DNA of 64,000 nucleotides from Acanthaster planci. Lineage: Eukaryota > Echinodermata > Asteroidea > Valvatida > Acanthasteridae. The stretch's first letter is position 1; every line of letters starts with the position of its first letter. Positions 11,582-22,789 of the stretch are shown here, one piece after another. Where the stretch lies: assembly GCF_001949145.1 (NCBI RefSeq), contig NW_019091457.1, positions 520,986 to 584,985 of the forward strand, written 5' to 3'. The position numbers were made by a program, and so were the translations under genes. The notes below the pieces were generated by a model. The model worked only from the letters and a program-made list of their open reading frames with translations. It was not told the origin of the DNA and made no database searches.

Positions 11582-12169
11582 TTAACCACTTAATACCAGG
11601 TGGAATTTGCACATCCGGGATGAGTTCCCGGGCGATTTTCAAAATTTTCCGTTTTCAAAATTCTTCACAAATTTATAACTTAATTTACTGAACATTTACA
11701 CCCACACGAATGACTGTTTGGTTGCTACTCTAATCTGACAGGCAACCTCCCTTGATGCCTGGGTATTGCAGCCAGGCCTCCCACCCAATAGAGATTGTGC
11801 GGTGTTGCCTAATTTCCTTTGTTCCTGAAATTGGCCCAGTGCATTGCTGAATGGCAGTGGTGTCATTTCAAATGCAGCCAGATCAGTGTGCAGCAGTACT
11901 GTATAGCTTATTGTTGGAGCGTTTTTGCCCCCACTGATAATCTGCTGGCATTGAATGCCACAAACAGTGGTATACTGTTTCAAAACAATGACGAATTACT
12001 TTCACTAATGCCAACTGAAAAATGATGGCAATTCCCAGCAGTTCGGTCATTTGTTCCAAGTGTGGTCTTTTGTCATAAGGCCAAGCTCCTTTGTCCAATT
12101 TCCATTACCCCGGCTATGCGTACATACCTGAGGTACCCGGTACCGGGAACTGCGAAGGCAAGTGGTTAA
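11582..12169 (-). mobile_element. Copy 3 of TTAA-flanked MITE (complete)
   Basis: It begins TTAACCACTTAATACCAGG and ends GCAAGTGGTTAA, matching the termini of copies 1 and 2. Interior blocks are shared, including GTGGTATACTGTTTCAAAAC near the right side. At 588 bases it is a little longer than copy 2 and more diverged. It encodes no transposase. Confidence 0.8.
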
Positions 12170-14357
12170 GTCCATGCTTCTTAGAGCCAATATAGGTGAA
12201 ATCCCCCATTCACTTTGTGGCCCACTCTGCTTGTGAAATGTACAGTAGAGCCTTTTTTTTAGTGCAACTGACCTCACATCAAATTTTCAGAGTAGTTTTG
12301 CCTTTATTTTTGGCCACTGGATCATTCTACTTAATGACAGTTCATTATTTTGTGGCCGATTGAGTAGTGGTTACTCTTGTTTGTAGGGAAGTAGGGAGTA
12401 TGCGGCTTGAAACACATCCCACCAATTTGAGGTTGCGAAGTACGTGACATTATCGAAAATGACTGATGCCAGTATTGAATAAAATTGAAAGTAGATTTCA
12501 AAATGAAGTAATCAACAAAAAGCATACCATCTTAGTGCAAGTCAGCGAATGCGGACTTCTTCATATAGTTTTCATTTTGTCAGGAACTGTTCCATTTTTT
12601 TTTATTTTGTTGATTTTGCATTTGCATATTGTGCTGAGTAAGTGATGCCAATGATGTTTAAGTTTAGGGGTTTACCAGAATATATTTCAATTGCGCACTG
12701 TTGAAGAATCGAGCCCAACGAATCCCTGAATTTTATTATCTCACCGTTGAAGTTTTATTGTAGCGTTCACTCTTGCCCTGATGTAATGTGGGGTTTTTTT
12801 TTAGAATTGTTGCTGAGATTTTGATAAACAATCATAATTTTCAGCCCACGTCCCCAAGTTGAATATCGACATAGCTGAAACAGCATCATTTTGAAATAGA
12901 ATGGTACCTGGGAATTGGCAACATTTGTTAAAATCTCTTGAGTTTTTTACATGAGCAGAAGGTTCAAATTAGACAACCCATTCTATCTCCCCCTCCCCCC
13001 CCCCGAAAGTCAAGCCAAATGCAAAACAGCATTGCTCTTCTAAAGGCTTCAGCTGTTTGTTTTGGGTCAGGCAGCCAGCCTGTAAGCACCAGCTGTGGAA
13101 TGACTGCTTTGGACAAAGGCTTACTATACAGGGGTGAGATTTCTCAGCTTTTTAGCTGATTTCAGCCTTTTTTGTTTTGGATTTCTTTTTTTTTCCTCAC
13201 TGGCTGTGTACAAAAGTATAGGAGATTTTCACAGTTCAGCTTCTCTATGCCTTTTTTTTTCACCTGTTTTCAGCTATTTTTATCATGGGTCAATCTCACC
13301 CCTGACTGTTGGAAATTTAAGTATATCCACCCTTCCACAAAAGTTACCCACAAGATTTTAGAATTACCAATTGGTGCCCTGTGAAAACACAAAGCCCACC
13401 ACCACCACCACACATTGCTGCTGAGACCATCGCATAAAGATGGTCTTTATTCCAATCGTGATATTCATGAGAAAATTAAGGATGGTGCTTTTATTTTCTT
13501 TCCTGAGTCATTTTTTTTTGCAAATGTGCAATACATTCTGCCATCAGTGGTGGAGCTAGCATTACAACGAAACGTGAAGCAGAGCTTGTATTTTCAGATG
13601 TCTTTTTTTAAAGTAAGTTTTGACAAAAGTAGTATTAAAAACCATAACAATGCCTTGAGAGTTGCATTATGTGATTTGTAACGATGACTTGCTGTAATTT
13701 AGTGAGTATTTTTAGTACATATCCTTATTTTGTTAAAATGATCATGAATGACAGGAACGGGGTAGGGTAAGGTGACCAGGACACATTACTTAAATATCAG
13801 TTTAACCCTCCTATGCTAAGATGCATTCTTGACACAGTTGTCATATCAGTCAAATTTTCCATATGTGTCTGTGTACTGGGGGAAATCAATTGGAAGGCAT
13901 TTTTGACTGTTTTTGACGGTTAAAACAGAAGGAGGGTTAAAGGTGAAAAAAAATGCAAGGCAAAGAGACATCATGGAGGTCATTAATAACGTATTTATGG
14001 ACAGAGTTCCATCGCTGATCTCAAAATGTTGGCCTGTCCACATCTTTTTATCATTCCTTAATGTGGACAGAATGACTGTACTTGCAGAAAAAAAAAGTTT
14101 GTCACTGCAGTACCTGTGCAGTCACTTTTGAGAATGACGATTTGTTTCTCCCTTCTCCAATTTTAATGATACAGACTGTTGTAAGTAGTAATTCACTGAG
14201 CAGGTTTTAAAGTGTTTTTTACTAATGTGCATACCTATAAAGATATTGTGATTAAAGATTTATAACTCCCCCCCCCAAAAAAAACTGCCCCCTCCCATAT
14301 AACAGCTAGACCCAGCTACAGTTGAGAGTTTTAATCATATACTTTTATCAGCTTTAG
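12170..14357. other. Intergenic, no feature recognised
   Basis: AT-rich sequence with short homopolymers (C run near 12994, T runs near 13190 and 13250) and a short CAC microsatellite near 13399. I see no exon with supporting splice sites and recognisable protein. Confidence 0.4.
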
Positions 14358-14708
14358 CAGTGTTGTAGTGGAGTACTTTTTCTAGTACCGAGGCCCCCTG
14401 CCAAGTATTGAACTGGGTAAGAGGGAATAAAGCTTTCTGCAGATCAGGCCACAAATGTGAGACTTCAGACACTCCCGGTTTTGTAAAATTTGAGTTTTAA
14501 GGAGAAATGTACTTGGAAAGTTCTCGGCCAAGTACTTGAGTACTTTAGTCCCCTAAACTGGATTTTTTTTTTACAGTGATAGTTTGAAGTCATTTAACTT
14601 TATCTTACCTTTATGCATGTACCATCAAGTCCTCATGTACTTCAGCTTTGTTCTCGTGAAATATTTGGCAGAGAACTTGGTACTTGGTAGTACTCGACTA
14701 CAACACTG
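14358..14708. mobile_element. hAT-like MITE with CAGTGTTGTAGT termini
   Basis: The left end reads CAGTGTTGTAGTGGAGTACT and the right end AGTACTCGACTACAACACTG, near-perfect inverted termini about 20 bases long. CAGTG(T)TG termini are typical of hAT-superfamily elements. The 351 bases have no transposase. An exact 8-base target duplication was not clear. Confidence 0.7.
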
Positions 14709-15220
14709 GTTTTTAATAACACTATGTTAAATATATTTTTGTGAATCTGTGACAGGACCCTTGAGAGCAGTTAAATGGGAGAGAAGCTCTATTAAAGAAT
14801 ATTGTGTCAAATATGGTGATCCTTCATTGTGTTGATGACTACCAAAGGTTTTATTTATTGCATTTTTTCAGTTAATGATTTCGAGCAATTGGTTGATTTA
14901 TCATTTGTGGTCGTTCAGATGTAGGAATTTCACATTGTTTTCTTTTGAATTGAATCAATTTGTTTTTGAAGGGGCCCCATATAAAAAAAATGAAAAGAGC
15001 ATTAATAAATGATTTCCAAAGCATGTGAGAAAACTGCATGATCGTTATTTGTTGGTATTGAATTTCAACTGACCATATCATACTTTGTTTCTAGTCTGCT
15101 TATTCATCACTTCATCTTCCACTTTTTGACCTCTGAAGTGGCAGTGCACTCTGGTTGAGGGCGGTATCCATTATGCAAAGATGCATTTATTTCTGCGCTT
15201 AGGCCATAAATGAATAAATA

Positions 15221-15690
15221 CCACAAGGTTATAGTCCTACCAGATTTTCATGTCTGTAAAACCCTGTTCAGTGAAGCCCTGCCTTTGTTCAGTGCTGGCC
15301 GAGATCGTTTTTATAGGCCACATTTTTGGGGCAAAATGTAATAAAAACATAAGGCTATAGCCTTGCAAAAAATTATCCAGGAAAAACTTTTCCCTCTATC
15401 CTGCCGGTTTTCCTTATTGCAGAGTACAATTCTTGACCTGCCAGATGTTTAAGAAATAAGATGCATGTGTACCGGCATTCTGTGGCNGATCAAATAGAAC
15501 TGATGACCATAACTGAAGTCTTGGTGATTATGACTGGAGACCAAGGCTATAGCCACGGTTAGACTAAAAATGAAGAATAGGGTTTTAGCAGTGATTGTTG
15601 ATACATTTGAAGACCAAAGCCACCAACTTTAATAAATAGCAAGGCTACAGCCTTGACTAAATTTGAAGAACAAGGATATAGCCTTGGCTT
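15221..15690. repeat. Recurring palindrome AAGGCTATAGCCTT
   Basis: Versions occur near 15226 (AAGGTTATAGTCCT), 15351 (AAGGCTATAGCCTT), 15541 (AAGGCTATAGCCAC), 15641 (AAGGCTACAGCCTT) and 15669 (AAGGATATAGCCTT). Three reappear in the duplicated copy at about 17563, 17658 and 17686. Spacing is irregular, so it is not a simple satellite. Confidence 0.5.
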
Positions 15691-16153
15691 TTTTAAACAT
15701 TTTATTTCACCGTCTTCTTGTAACTCTGATAAGCCGTCTCAGCTTTGCATGTTTACCATTGAACTTGGACCTTCTGGACTCAAACTCGAACAATGAGAAC
15801 TTGGCTACCAGGACTTGGCCCAAGCCCCCTCCCTGATTTCTAATTTTATTTTACCGCATAAGGCTGGTGGTCTACATGTATGCGTTTGTATGTCTGTGGT
15901 GCCGTGGCATGCGCAAAATGGGAAAAAAGGACACGACAAGGTTTGGAACCCTCCTTGGTATGTTTGTAGGCTAATTGTCCAAATACAAAAGGATTTGCAT
16001 GGAATCATTCAAATCCATTCTGTTCATGGAATTTTGAAAGTTTCCATGATTGACTTAGTAGTTTACAGTTTAATGAGTTGAAGTTTGTACTGTAATGTGA
16101 CATGTTTCTCACAGCAGACTGCCGGCGGAAAGTCATTAAGTCTGTCACGTGTC
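15489..16153 (+). repeat. Segmental duplication block A, copy 1
   Basis: The 665 bases recur at 17505-18169 with a constant offset of 2016 and only a few substitutions. A single N at 15487 sits just before the start of this copy, as one does before the second copy. Confidence 0.9.
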
Positions 16154-16750
16154 TGTGCTGGGTCCGATGTCCACAAGACGTCAGACCCCTCAGTTCTGGG
16201 GGTAGATAAGTTACATAAATTCCACTTTTTTCAATCCAATTTTCCCTTAAGAATGAGAGCAACCATTAAGCTTGAGGTAACCAGTCTAAAGGAGGTTTTT
16301 ACACCAAAAATCACAGAGGGTTTCCTCATCATTCTGCGTTTTCTTCTCAACGACTGCACTGTACCCTACATCTTGTGTGCATCACACAGTGCACATGCAG
16401 CGACAGCCAGGAGCCAGCATAGCCAAGCTAGTTCCGCAAGTCATTTCGACTATTTCAGGAGGTAGCATTGTTTAACTATAACCTGTGACAGCTAGCACAG
16501 CACTTGGCCCGATGGTATCAATCCAGTCACGCAGCTCAGAGGCCACTCGTGCAATAACAAGATTCCACCCCCTCCTCAATATATGAACAAACTGACCTTG
16601 CTAAATTGGCCATTGGCCCGTGCATGTGCACTGTGCCTGTGATGCACACAGATTGTTCAGTACAATGTGATTGTTGGGAGGAAAACCGTACGTTAACACC
16701 AAGAGTCAGTGATGACATCGGTATTTTATCTCCTGTTTGTTCTTTTCAAG

Positions 16751-16848
16751 AAGTGGGCTCAAGAGAGACTCAAGTTCCAGTGAGGACTCAAGTGACAGCC
16801 ACTCTGGCAGTGATGAGGAGCAAGAACAGTGGATGGAGAAAACAGCAG
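16751..16848 (+). pseudogene. NKAP: NKAP-like segment 1 (Ser/acidic region)
   Basis: TTCTTTTCAAG precedes it and AACAGCAG/gtagaa follows. It encodes SGLKRDSSSSEDSSDSHSGS, then DEEQEQWMEKTA. The acidic Ser run ending in a WxEK motif fits the NKAP middle region. This exon lies in the 857 bases that the second duplication copy lacks. Confidence 0.6.
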
Positions 16849-17010
16849 GTAGAAAAGCTGTCACTTGTCAGTCATATTTGTCATCTGTGAAGAAATCAAT
16901 TTTTGCAGGTAGATTTGGCCCTGGTACTTCCTAACATCTTAACCCTAGAAGAGCTTGGTTACATTGGACCACTTCACAGCCGGCGGCAATCCCCCAAGAA
17001 TTGGGCTGTC

Positions 17011-17154
17011 CAATGCTGGATATTTTTTACATACTTTGTATGCATGAATTACCTTCTAAATACAAATGTTGAAGTTTTATCTGTCATGTGATTTGACAAT
17101 CACTTGGAAATTGGGAGTGGCAGCAGAAAAGTATACATTCTTGGTTGACCTCTC
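17011..17154 (+). repeat. Segmental duplication block B, copy 1
   Basis: The 144 bases recur at 18170-18313 with a handful of substitutions. In the second copy this block directly follows block A; here 857 bases separate them. Confidence 0.9.
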
Positions 17155-17504
17155 AGAAAAAAATGTGCTGTGCAAGGATGGCATGTTGGATTTTCACAAA
17201 AATGGTGTCAGAATGACCAAAAAGAGTTATTCAAAAAACTCCAGAAGGTTTCCTGAAAATCTGCACCTCCCCCACAGCTCTTTAAGGTAAAATTCAGAGG
17301 TTCTTCAAGAAATTTCCACTCACACAGCCAGAGTTTTCACAATTTGTTAAGTTGAAAAAGCAGTCATTGGGTACCTCCTGTTGTTTGTACATGTGTCAAC
17401 TGGCTGAAAGATGGACCTTTCCGAATCAGCTGGCTTAGGCTGACAGAATTACATAAGTCTGTGGCAAATGACTGAAGCCACTCACCTGTGGCTTTAATCA
17501 TCNT

Positions 17505-18313
17505 ATCAAATAGAACTGATGACCATAACTGAAGTCTTGGTGATTATGACTGGAGACCAAGGCTATAGCCACGGTTAGACTAAAAATGAAGAATAGGGTT
17601 TTAGCAGTGATTGTTGATACATTTGAAGACCAAAGCCACCAACTTTAATAAATAGCAAGGCTACAGCCTTGACTAAATTTGAAGAACAAGGATATAGCCT
17701 TGGCTTGTTTAAACATTTTATTTCACCGTCTTCATGTAACTCTGATAAGCCGTCTCAGCTTTGCATGTTTACCATTGAACTTGGACCTTCTGGACTCAAA
17801 CTCGAACAATGAGATCTTGGCTACCAGGACTTGGCCCAAGCCCCCTCCCTGATTTCTAATTTTATTTTACCGCATAAGGCTGGTGGTCTACATGTATGCG
17901 TTTGTATGTCTGTGGTGCCGTGGCATGCGCAAAATGGGAAAAAAGGACACGACAAGGTTTGGAACCCTCCTTGGTATGTTTGTAGGCTAATTGTCCAAAT
18001 ACAAAAGGATTTGCATGGAATCATTCAAATCAATTCTGTTCATGGAATTTTGAAAGTTTCCATGATTGACTTAGTAGTTTACAGTTTAATGAGTTGAAGT
18101 TTGTACTGTAATGTGACATGTTTCTCACAGCAGACTGCCGGCGGAAAGTCATTAAGTCTGTCACGTGTCCAATGCTGGATATTTTTTACATACTTTGTAT
18201 GCATGAATTACCTTCTAAATACAAATGTTGAAGTTTTATCTGTCATATGGTCTGACAATCACTTGGAAGTTGGGAATGGCAGCAGAAAAGTATACATTCT
18301 TGGTTGACCTCTC
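17505..18313 (+). repeat. Second copy of duplication (A joined to B, 857-base internal deletion)
   Basis: 17505-18169 copies 15489-16153 and 18170-18313 copies 17011-17154. The join lies at a shared TGTC, a four-base microhomology. A single N at 17503 marks the left edge. The copies look about 98 percent alike by eye. It may be a real tandem duplication or two haplotypes laid end to end by the assembler. Confidence 0.9.
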
Positions 18314-18443
18314 TAGCCTCAGCCACACCTTTTGGACATCACCTTAAAACCCACAACTCTGCTAGAGATATGCTCAAAAAAGTACATTTATTACAATGCA
18401 TACAGATATAACTGCTCCCTTTTTGTTACTGTATTTTTACCAG

Positions 18444-18516
18444 GTGTTAAAGGTGATAGCAGCATGGTTGGTCCCCTACCTGTGGGCTCATCTTCTGGCA
18501 TCACTGCCCCAATAAA
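18444..18516 (+). pseudogene. NKAP: NKAP-like segment 2
   Basis: ATTTTTACCAG precedes and AATAAA/gtaagc follows. It encodes VKGDSSMVGPLPVGSSSGIT then API. The VGPLPV motif corresponds to the VGP-x-P motif in NKAP. It joins in phase to segments 1 and 3. Confidence 0.65.
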
Positions 18517-19392
18517 GTAAGCCATCTCTTGTTTTACGACAATAGTAGTCATGATTTTAGTTGTCGCAACAATTTGTTTAAAGGTACATTGCACCATTTG
18601 TCTTTTGGATTATTTTCCTTTTAAGCAACAAAATTATTCAAAATTTAAAGAAGGGAACACAAGAACGAATCTGATGAAGATGAAGTTTCAGCTTAACAGT
18701 GCATGCTCCATATTCAGAGAAAACTATTCTAGGACTTAAATTTCAGATCAGAAGTTGCTGAGTCGTGTTTTAAATTGTGCCTGAATTCAGCATCTGGGAA
18801 ACGTTCTCATATTAGTCAGTCGAATACAGCTACACCTTGTCACCCCCTGAACTAATGAATTATAGAAACTGCTAGTGTCTGTGCATCGTGTCAACGCTTG
18901 CATGCATTTCTAATAGTGACTTTCCAAAAATTTGAGAAGATGCCTGCTCGAAATCATTGTTTCTTTGTGATGACTGTTTGTCAGGAAGAACAGTTTCTCA
19001 CAGAATTTAGTCCTCTATCGAAACCAAGTATGCTTTTCAACAACAATTGTGGATACCTTTTGGATAACTACAAATTATAGACTGTACAGCCATTAGCACA
19101 ACCACCCCGAGCACCGCCATGAAATACATGTAGTGCTCAAGGGTGGTACATTTTTCTGCTAAAGTTGGCACAGTTTTTCTTTTGACTGTGTTAAGAAGCC
19201 CCATGAAATTGGGTCCTGACCCCACCCAGCCTGTTATACCCTGCACACCCCAGCACTGTATGGTTTTATGGATCTTAATAGCGACCCACAATAAGAGTCT
19301 ATGTGGTGATGGGTTGAAACGTGAATGTTTTGCTCATTTGTGGAAAAAATTATTATTGCAGTGTGACTGAAAAACAGGTGACCTTTGGTTAG

Positions 19393-19532
19393 ATTTGGGA
19401 AGGCCTCATTGCCAGGTGAATGTACTGCCATGGCTGCCTACATGAACGCTGAGGTTGGCTAGCGTCATGGTGCGAGTGGACAGACCGACGATATCTCCAA
19501 AGTGAAGAACAGGTTACATCATAAGTAGGACA
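19393..19532 (+). pseudogene. NKAP: NKAP-like segment 3, with premature stop
   Basis: TTTGGTTAG precedes it. It encodes FGKASLPGECTAMAAYMNAE, close to the NKAP signature G-x-A-L-L-P-G-E-G-A-A-M-A-A-Y, then hits TAG at 19460-19462. A later piece in another frame (RTGYIISRT) fits the GYVMSGSR part of NKAP, so at least one frame break exists. GGACAG/gtaaga gives a donor. Confidence 0.7.
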
Positions 19533-19758
19533 GGTAAGAGTCCTCTGTTTCATATCATTGCTGGCTTTCTGCAAGGATGAATCTGGGAAAGGGGGGAGGG
19601 GCCAATTGGGCTCATGTCCTAAAAAGGAGCAATAGACACAGTTTTTTATGAAATAAAAGGTGTAAAAACAAGGAGCGTACAAGGATCCTAGAATTTGTGA
19701 AGAAATGTCTCAATTTCAAGTCTCAATTAGTTCCTTTTGTGATTTATGTCTTCCCCAG

Positions 19759-19917
19759 ACCTCCTCATATGAAAGCTGTGGGTATGCCCCAGGAGAAGCT
19801 GATGCTGATGAGAAGAGCGCCCTCGCCTCCTTCAACCTGGACAGAAGGAAGATGGAGGACAAGTTCCTATGAGACTTCACAGAGATGATTCATCAGAATG
19901 TCAAAGAGAGGAAGTAA
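19759..19917 (+). pseudogene. NKAP: NKAP-like segment 4 (C-terminus), frameshifted
   Basis: CTTCCCCAG precedes it. One frame starts PPHMKAVGMPQEKL, matching the MEAVRLRKE part of NKAP; a second frame continues DADEKSALASFNLDRRKMED, matching the ADEKRALASF part. The second frame has TGA at 19870-19872 and then reads on to TAA at 19915-19917. Confidence 0.7.
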
Positions 19918-21203
19918 CTCAGATGCCAGTCCTCGCCTCCATCACTGAGGAGGAACAGTTTCCAAGATTGCATGAGGGATCCTCTTCAGAACCTTAGGCA
20001 TTGATTCACAAAAAGGCAAGGAGTGGACTCAATCTTCTCAGAGATGCAGTTCCTTGCTTCCACCTTAGTGATGGAGCCAGTCTAGCTGCATTTGTACACT
20101 AATAAAAGGATCATATGTAGTGATTAATAATTTAAACAACTGGTATCCATATTGCAAACAAGGAGCACCATTTAATTTGGCTATTTTCTGGCAAGAACAT
20201 TTTCTGAAACTTGAGTTTTAACCAAGTAATGTGAGGGCACTGTTTATGAGTTATAATGATATCGTGGTAATGTGAACGCGTCATTTATGAGTTAGAATGA
20301 CATTGAAGTAATGTGAGGGCACTGTTTATGAGTTATAATGATATCGCGGTAACATGAGGGCACTGTTTACGAGTATATTCTGGTAATGTGAGGGCACTTT
20401 TTGTGATTCTGCATCACAGAAATGAAGCACTTTGACGATGTATGTATCTCAGCATTTTCGTAGGCCTAAAAATCAAAATATTCTTATTTCCATAAAAAAG
20501 GGGGAATTCCGGGCAAAGGAGGGCGCTATTTGCAGAAAAAAGAGGGTGCTATTTCCTTTGTTACACATACATACACGTGTGTTCTTGATAATGCAAAAGA
20601 GATTCTCTTGTGCGGCTGCTTGTTTTGCCATGGGCTCATAACATGGCCATTCCAATTTCAAAGTTTATTGACATCTTTTGAGTCACTGTCATCAGTCCTA
20701 CATTTTTTCTTTTAATTTAAAGCAAATTTGTGATGTTCAGTGAAATTGCACAGAAAATTTTGGAGCCAAGAGGCATGTTCCGTATACCACATTGTTCAGT
20801 ATAGCAACGTTGCACTGTAGAACTTATATCTAAATTATTCATAACTAAGGAGGTACTCTGTAAATTGAATAGACAATTTGTCAGCTTGCTTTTGACTCAT
20901 ATTAATGCACATTTAACAACATTCATATTTACATTTTATTTATCAAGATGCTATACATGTATTTCAAAATTTGCAAATAATTACCATTTGGAAAGACTCT
21001 AGACACTTTGATGTTTATCTCTTTTGAGGACTAAAAGCTTGTAACTATTGCATGCTTTTAAAAATTAAATAGTGTTCCATTCGGACAGCCAAAATACCAG
21101 CACTGTGCAGTCAACCCAGTGGCTGTTCTGAACCTCACTTTTAACAAGTTCACCCCCCCCCCCGAACAGAGATATTGCCAAATAGAAAGAACCACCAACA
21201 TAG
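19918..21203. other. Intergenic, with one minisatellite
   Basis: AT-rich sequence without recognised exons. It contains the 20225-20405 tandem repeat, listed separately. Confidence 0.4.
20225..20405. repeat. Minisatellite, about four units of 40-60 bases
   Basis: GTAATGTGAGGGCACTGTTT followed by ATGAGTTATAATGATATCG recurs head to tail with small changes, for example GTAATGTGAACGCGTCATTT in the second unit and a shortened last unit. Confidence 0.75.
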
Positions 21204-21276
21204 GGATGGATAGCTCAGTTGGTAGAGCACTGGTACGGTGTTCCAGAGGTTGCAGGTTGAAGTCCTGCTCCAGTCA
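21204..21276 (+). repeat. tRNA-derived sequence (SINE head or tRNA pseudogene)
   Basis: TAGCTCAGTTGGTAGAGCAC is a textbook D-arm/A-box and GGTTGAAGTCC a drifted B-box. The anticodon stem is roughly CTGGT/TCCAG. The acceptor arms do not pair well, base 33 is C and not U, and the T-loop is altered, so a working tRNA is unlikely. Confidence 0.6.
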
Positions 21277-22183
21277 ATTTCTTTGTTCATCTTTGTAAGT
21301 TTTTCCTTGGACAAAATTCTATGTGCATTTTGTATTTTCCAAGTTGTACGGTACATCCACAATGCCAGAACGCTTAAAAGTCTTTCACTTAAAATTATCA
21401 CAAAACTGCAAGTCGCAAATTGTTGGCTCAGTGCTGAAAGGTCATTACTGCAAAAATGTAATTTTTGAAAACACTCTAAGGGACTTACTCTGTCCATGAA
21501 AGAAATATTTGATTTAAACAGTTTTTTAGTTATAAAACTAGTTTTTTGCAGCCAAAAAGTTTAAATTTTAACCAGTTTTGAAATTTATGTCTAAAACAAT
21601 ATTTTTACTAAACACCTTTTAGTGCATTCTAAGGACCTTTTAGCACTGACATGAAATTTGTTTCATTTGAAAATATTACCTTGCAAAAATGCTTTGTGTG
21701 TATATAAAACAATCACCATTTATTGCTATAACCAGTTAATTTCTATTTGCAAGTGAAATAAATGTTCATTTATTTAAAACTAGCCCAACTTGTTCGTACA
21801 TGTATATCTATTTGTAAAACTGTAGTACTTTGCCACGTGACCCTTCTCCTAATCTGGGCCATTTTACACTGCAAGAGTTTAAGGTGCATCTGTTTTTCAT
21901 CTTTAGATTTTACATTACAGCCTCATCCTACGTGGAAGCCCTGCCAGTCTTAAACATCTTCCAAGCTCCTTATACAAAGTTCCCTCTTGGGGCCTTTTAG
22001 TCTCAATCTTATAAGGGCTACAATAAACCCAATAGCAATATGGACCATTAAGAAGCTATGTCCTTCAACCCCATGGGATCCTTAGACCTCTAATACTGAA
22101 AGTCCCAAGCCCTCAGCCATCCACTCTACCCTTGCTATCAGCTCTCAGACTTCCAGCCTCTAAGACTTCCAGCCTTGCCCATC
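21277..22183. other. Intergenic, no feature recognised
   Basis: AT-rich at first, then C-rich short words towards the gap (about 21910-22183). Possibly the body of the SINE whose head lies at 21204, but no tail boundary was visible. Confidence 0.35.
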
Positions 22184-22789
22184 NNNNNNNNNNNNNNNNN
22201 NNNNNNNNNNNNNNNNNNNNNNNNNNNNNNNNNNNNNNNNNNNNNNNNNNNNNNNNNNNNNNNNNNNNNNNNNNNNNNNNNNNNNNNNNNNNNNNNNNNN
22301 NNNNNNNNNNNNNNNNNNNNNNNNNNNNNNNNNNNNNNNNNNNNNNNNNNNNNNNNNNNNNNNNNNNNNNNNNNNNNNNNNNNNNNNNNNNNNNNNNNNN
22401 NNNNNNNNNNNNNNNNNNNNNNNNNNNNNNNNNNNNNNNNNNNNNNNNNNNNNNNNNNNNNNNNNNNNNNNNNNNNNNNNNNNNNNNNNNNNNNNNNNNN
22501 NNNNNNNNNNNNNNNNNNNNNNNNNNNNNNNNNNNNNNNNNNNNNNNNNNNNNNNNNNNNNNNNNNNNNNNNNNNNNNNNNNNNNNNNNNNNNNNNNNNN
22601 NNNNNNNNNNNNNNNNNNNNNNNNNNNNNNNNNNNNNNNNNNNNNNNNNNNNNNNNNNNNNNNNNNNNNNNNNNNNNNNNNNNNNNNNNNNNNNNNNNNN
22701 NNNNNNNNNNNNNNNNNNNNNNNNNNNNNNNNNNNNNNNNNNNNNNNNNNNNNNNNNNNNNNNNNNNNNNNNNNNNNNNNNNNNNNNNN
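22184..22789. other. Assembly gap (606 N)
   Basis: A run of N. Reading frames across it are artefacts. Confidence 1.

Larger units (their letters stand above)
14709..16750. other. Intergenic or upstream intron of NKAP-like gene; contains duplication block A
   Basis: No exon is supported here. The stretch includes repeated palindromes of the form AAGGCTATAGCCTT (15221-15690) and the first copy of the duplicated block (15489-16153). A solitary TCAGTTCTGGGGGTAGAT near 16191 resembles one arm of the small hairpin elements at 28961 and 30114. Confidence 0.4.
16751..19917 (+). pseudogene. NKAP: NKAP-like gene remnant (unprocessed pseudogene)
   Basis: Four segments with splice sites: 16751-16848, 18444-18516, 19393-19532, 19759-19917. 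The first three join in phase. In order they encode a Ser/Asp/Glu-rich stretch ending EQWMEKTAG, then VKGDSSMVGPLPVG, then FGKASLPGECTAMAAYM, then pieces ending DADEKSALASF. NKAP, a nuclear RNA-binding and Notch-corepressor-associated protein, has this order near its C-terminus: acidic Ser region and WVEK, VGP-P, GxALLPGEGAAMAAYV, and SADEKRALASF. Damage: TAG in frame at 19460-19462, at least one frame change later in segment 3, a frame change near 19795-19805, and TGA at 19870-19872. Introns are kept, so it arose by DNA duplication and not by reverse transcription. The N-terminal part was not found. Sequencing error could explain one break but hardly all. Confidence 0.75.

Noticed and set aside
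15805-16081. Small open frames at 15805-16081 and 17821-18097 that are nearly identical on both strands
   Set aside because: Their similarity comes from the DNA duplication, not from protein conservation; no splice support or known family.
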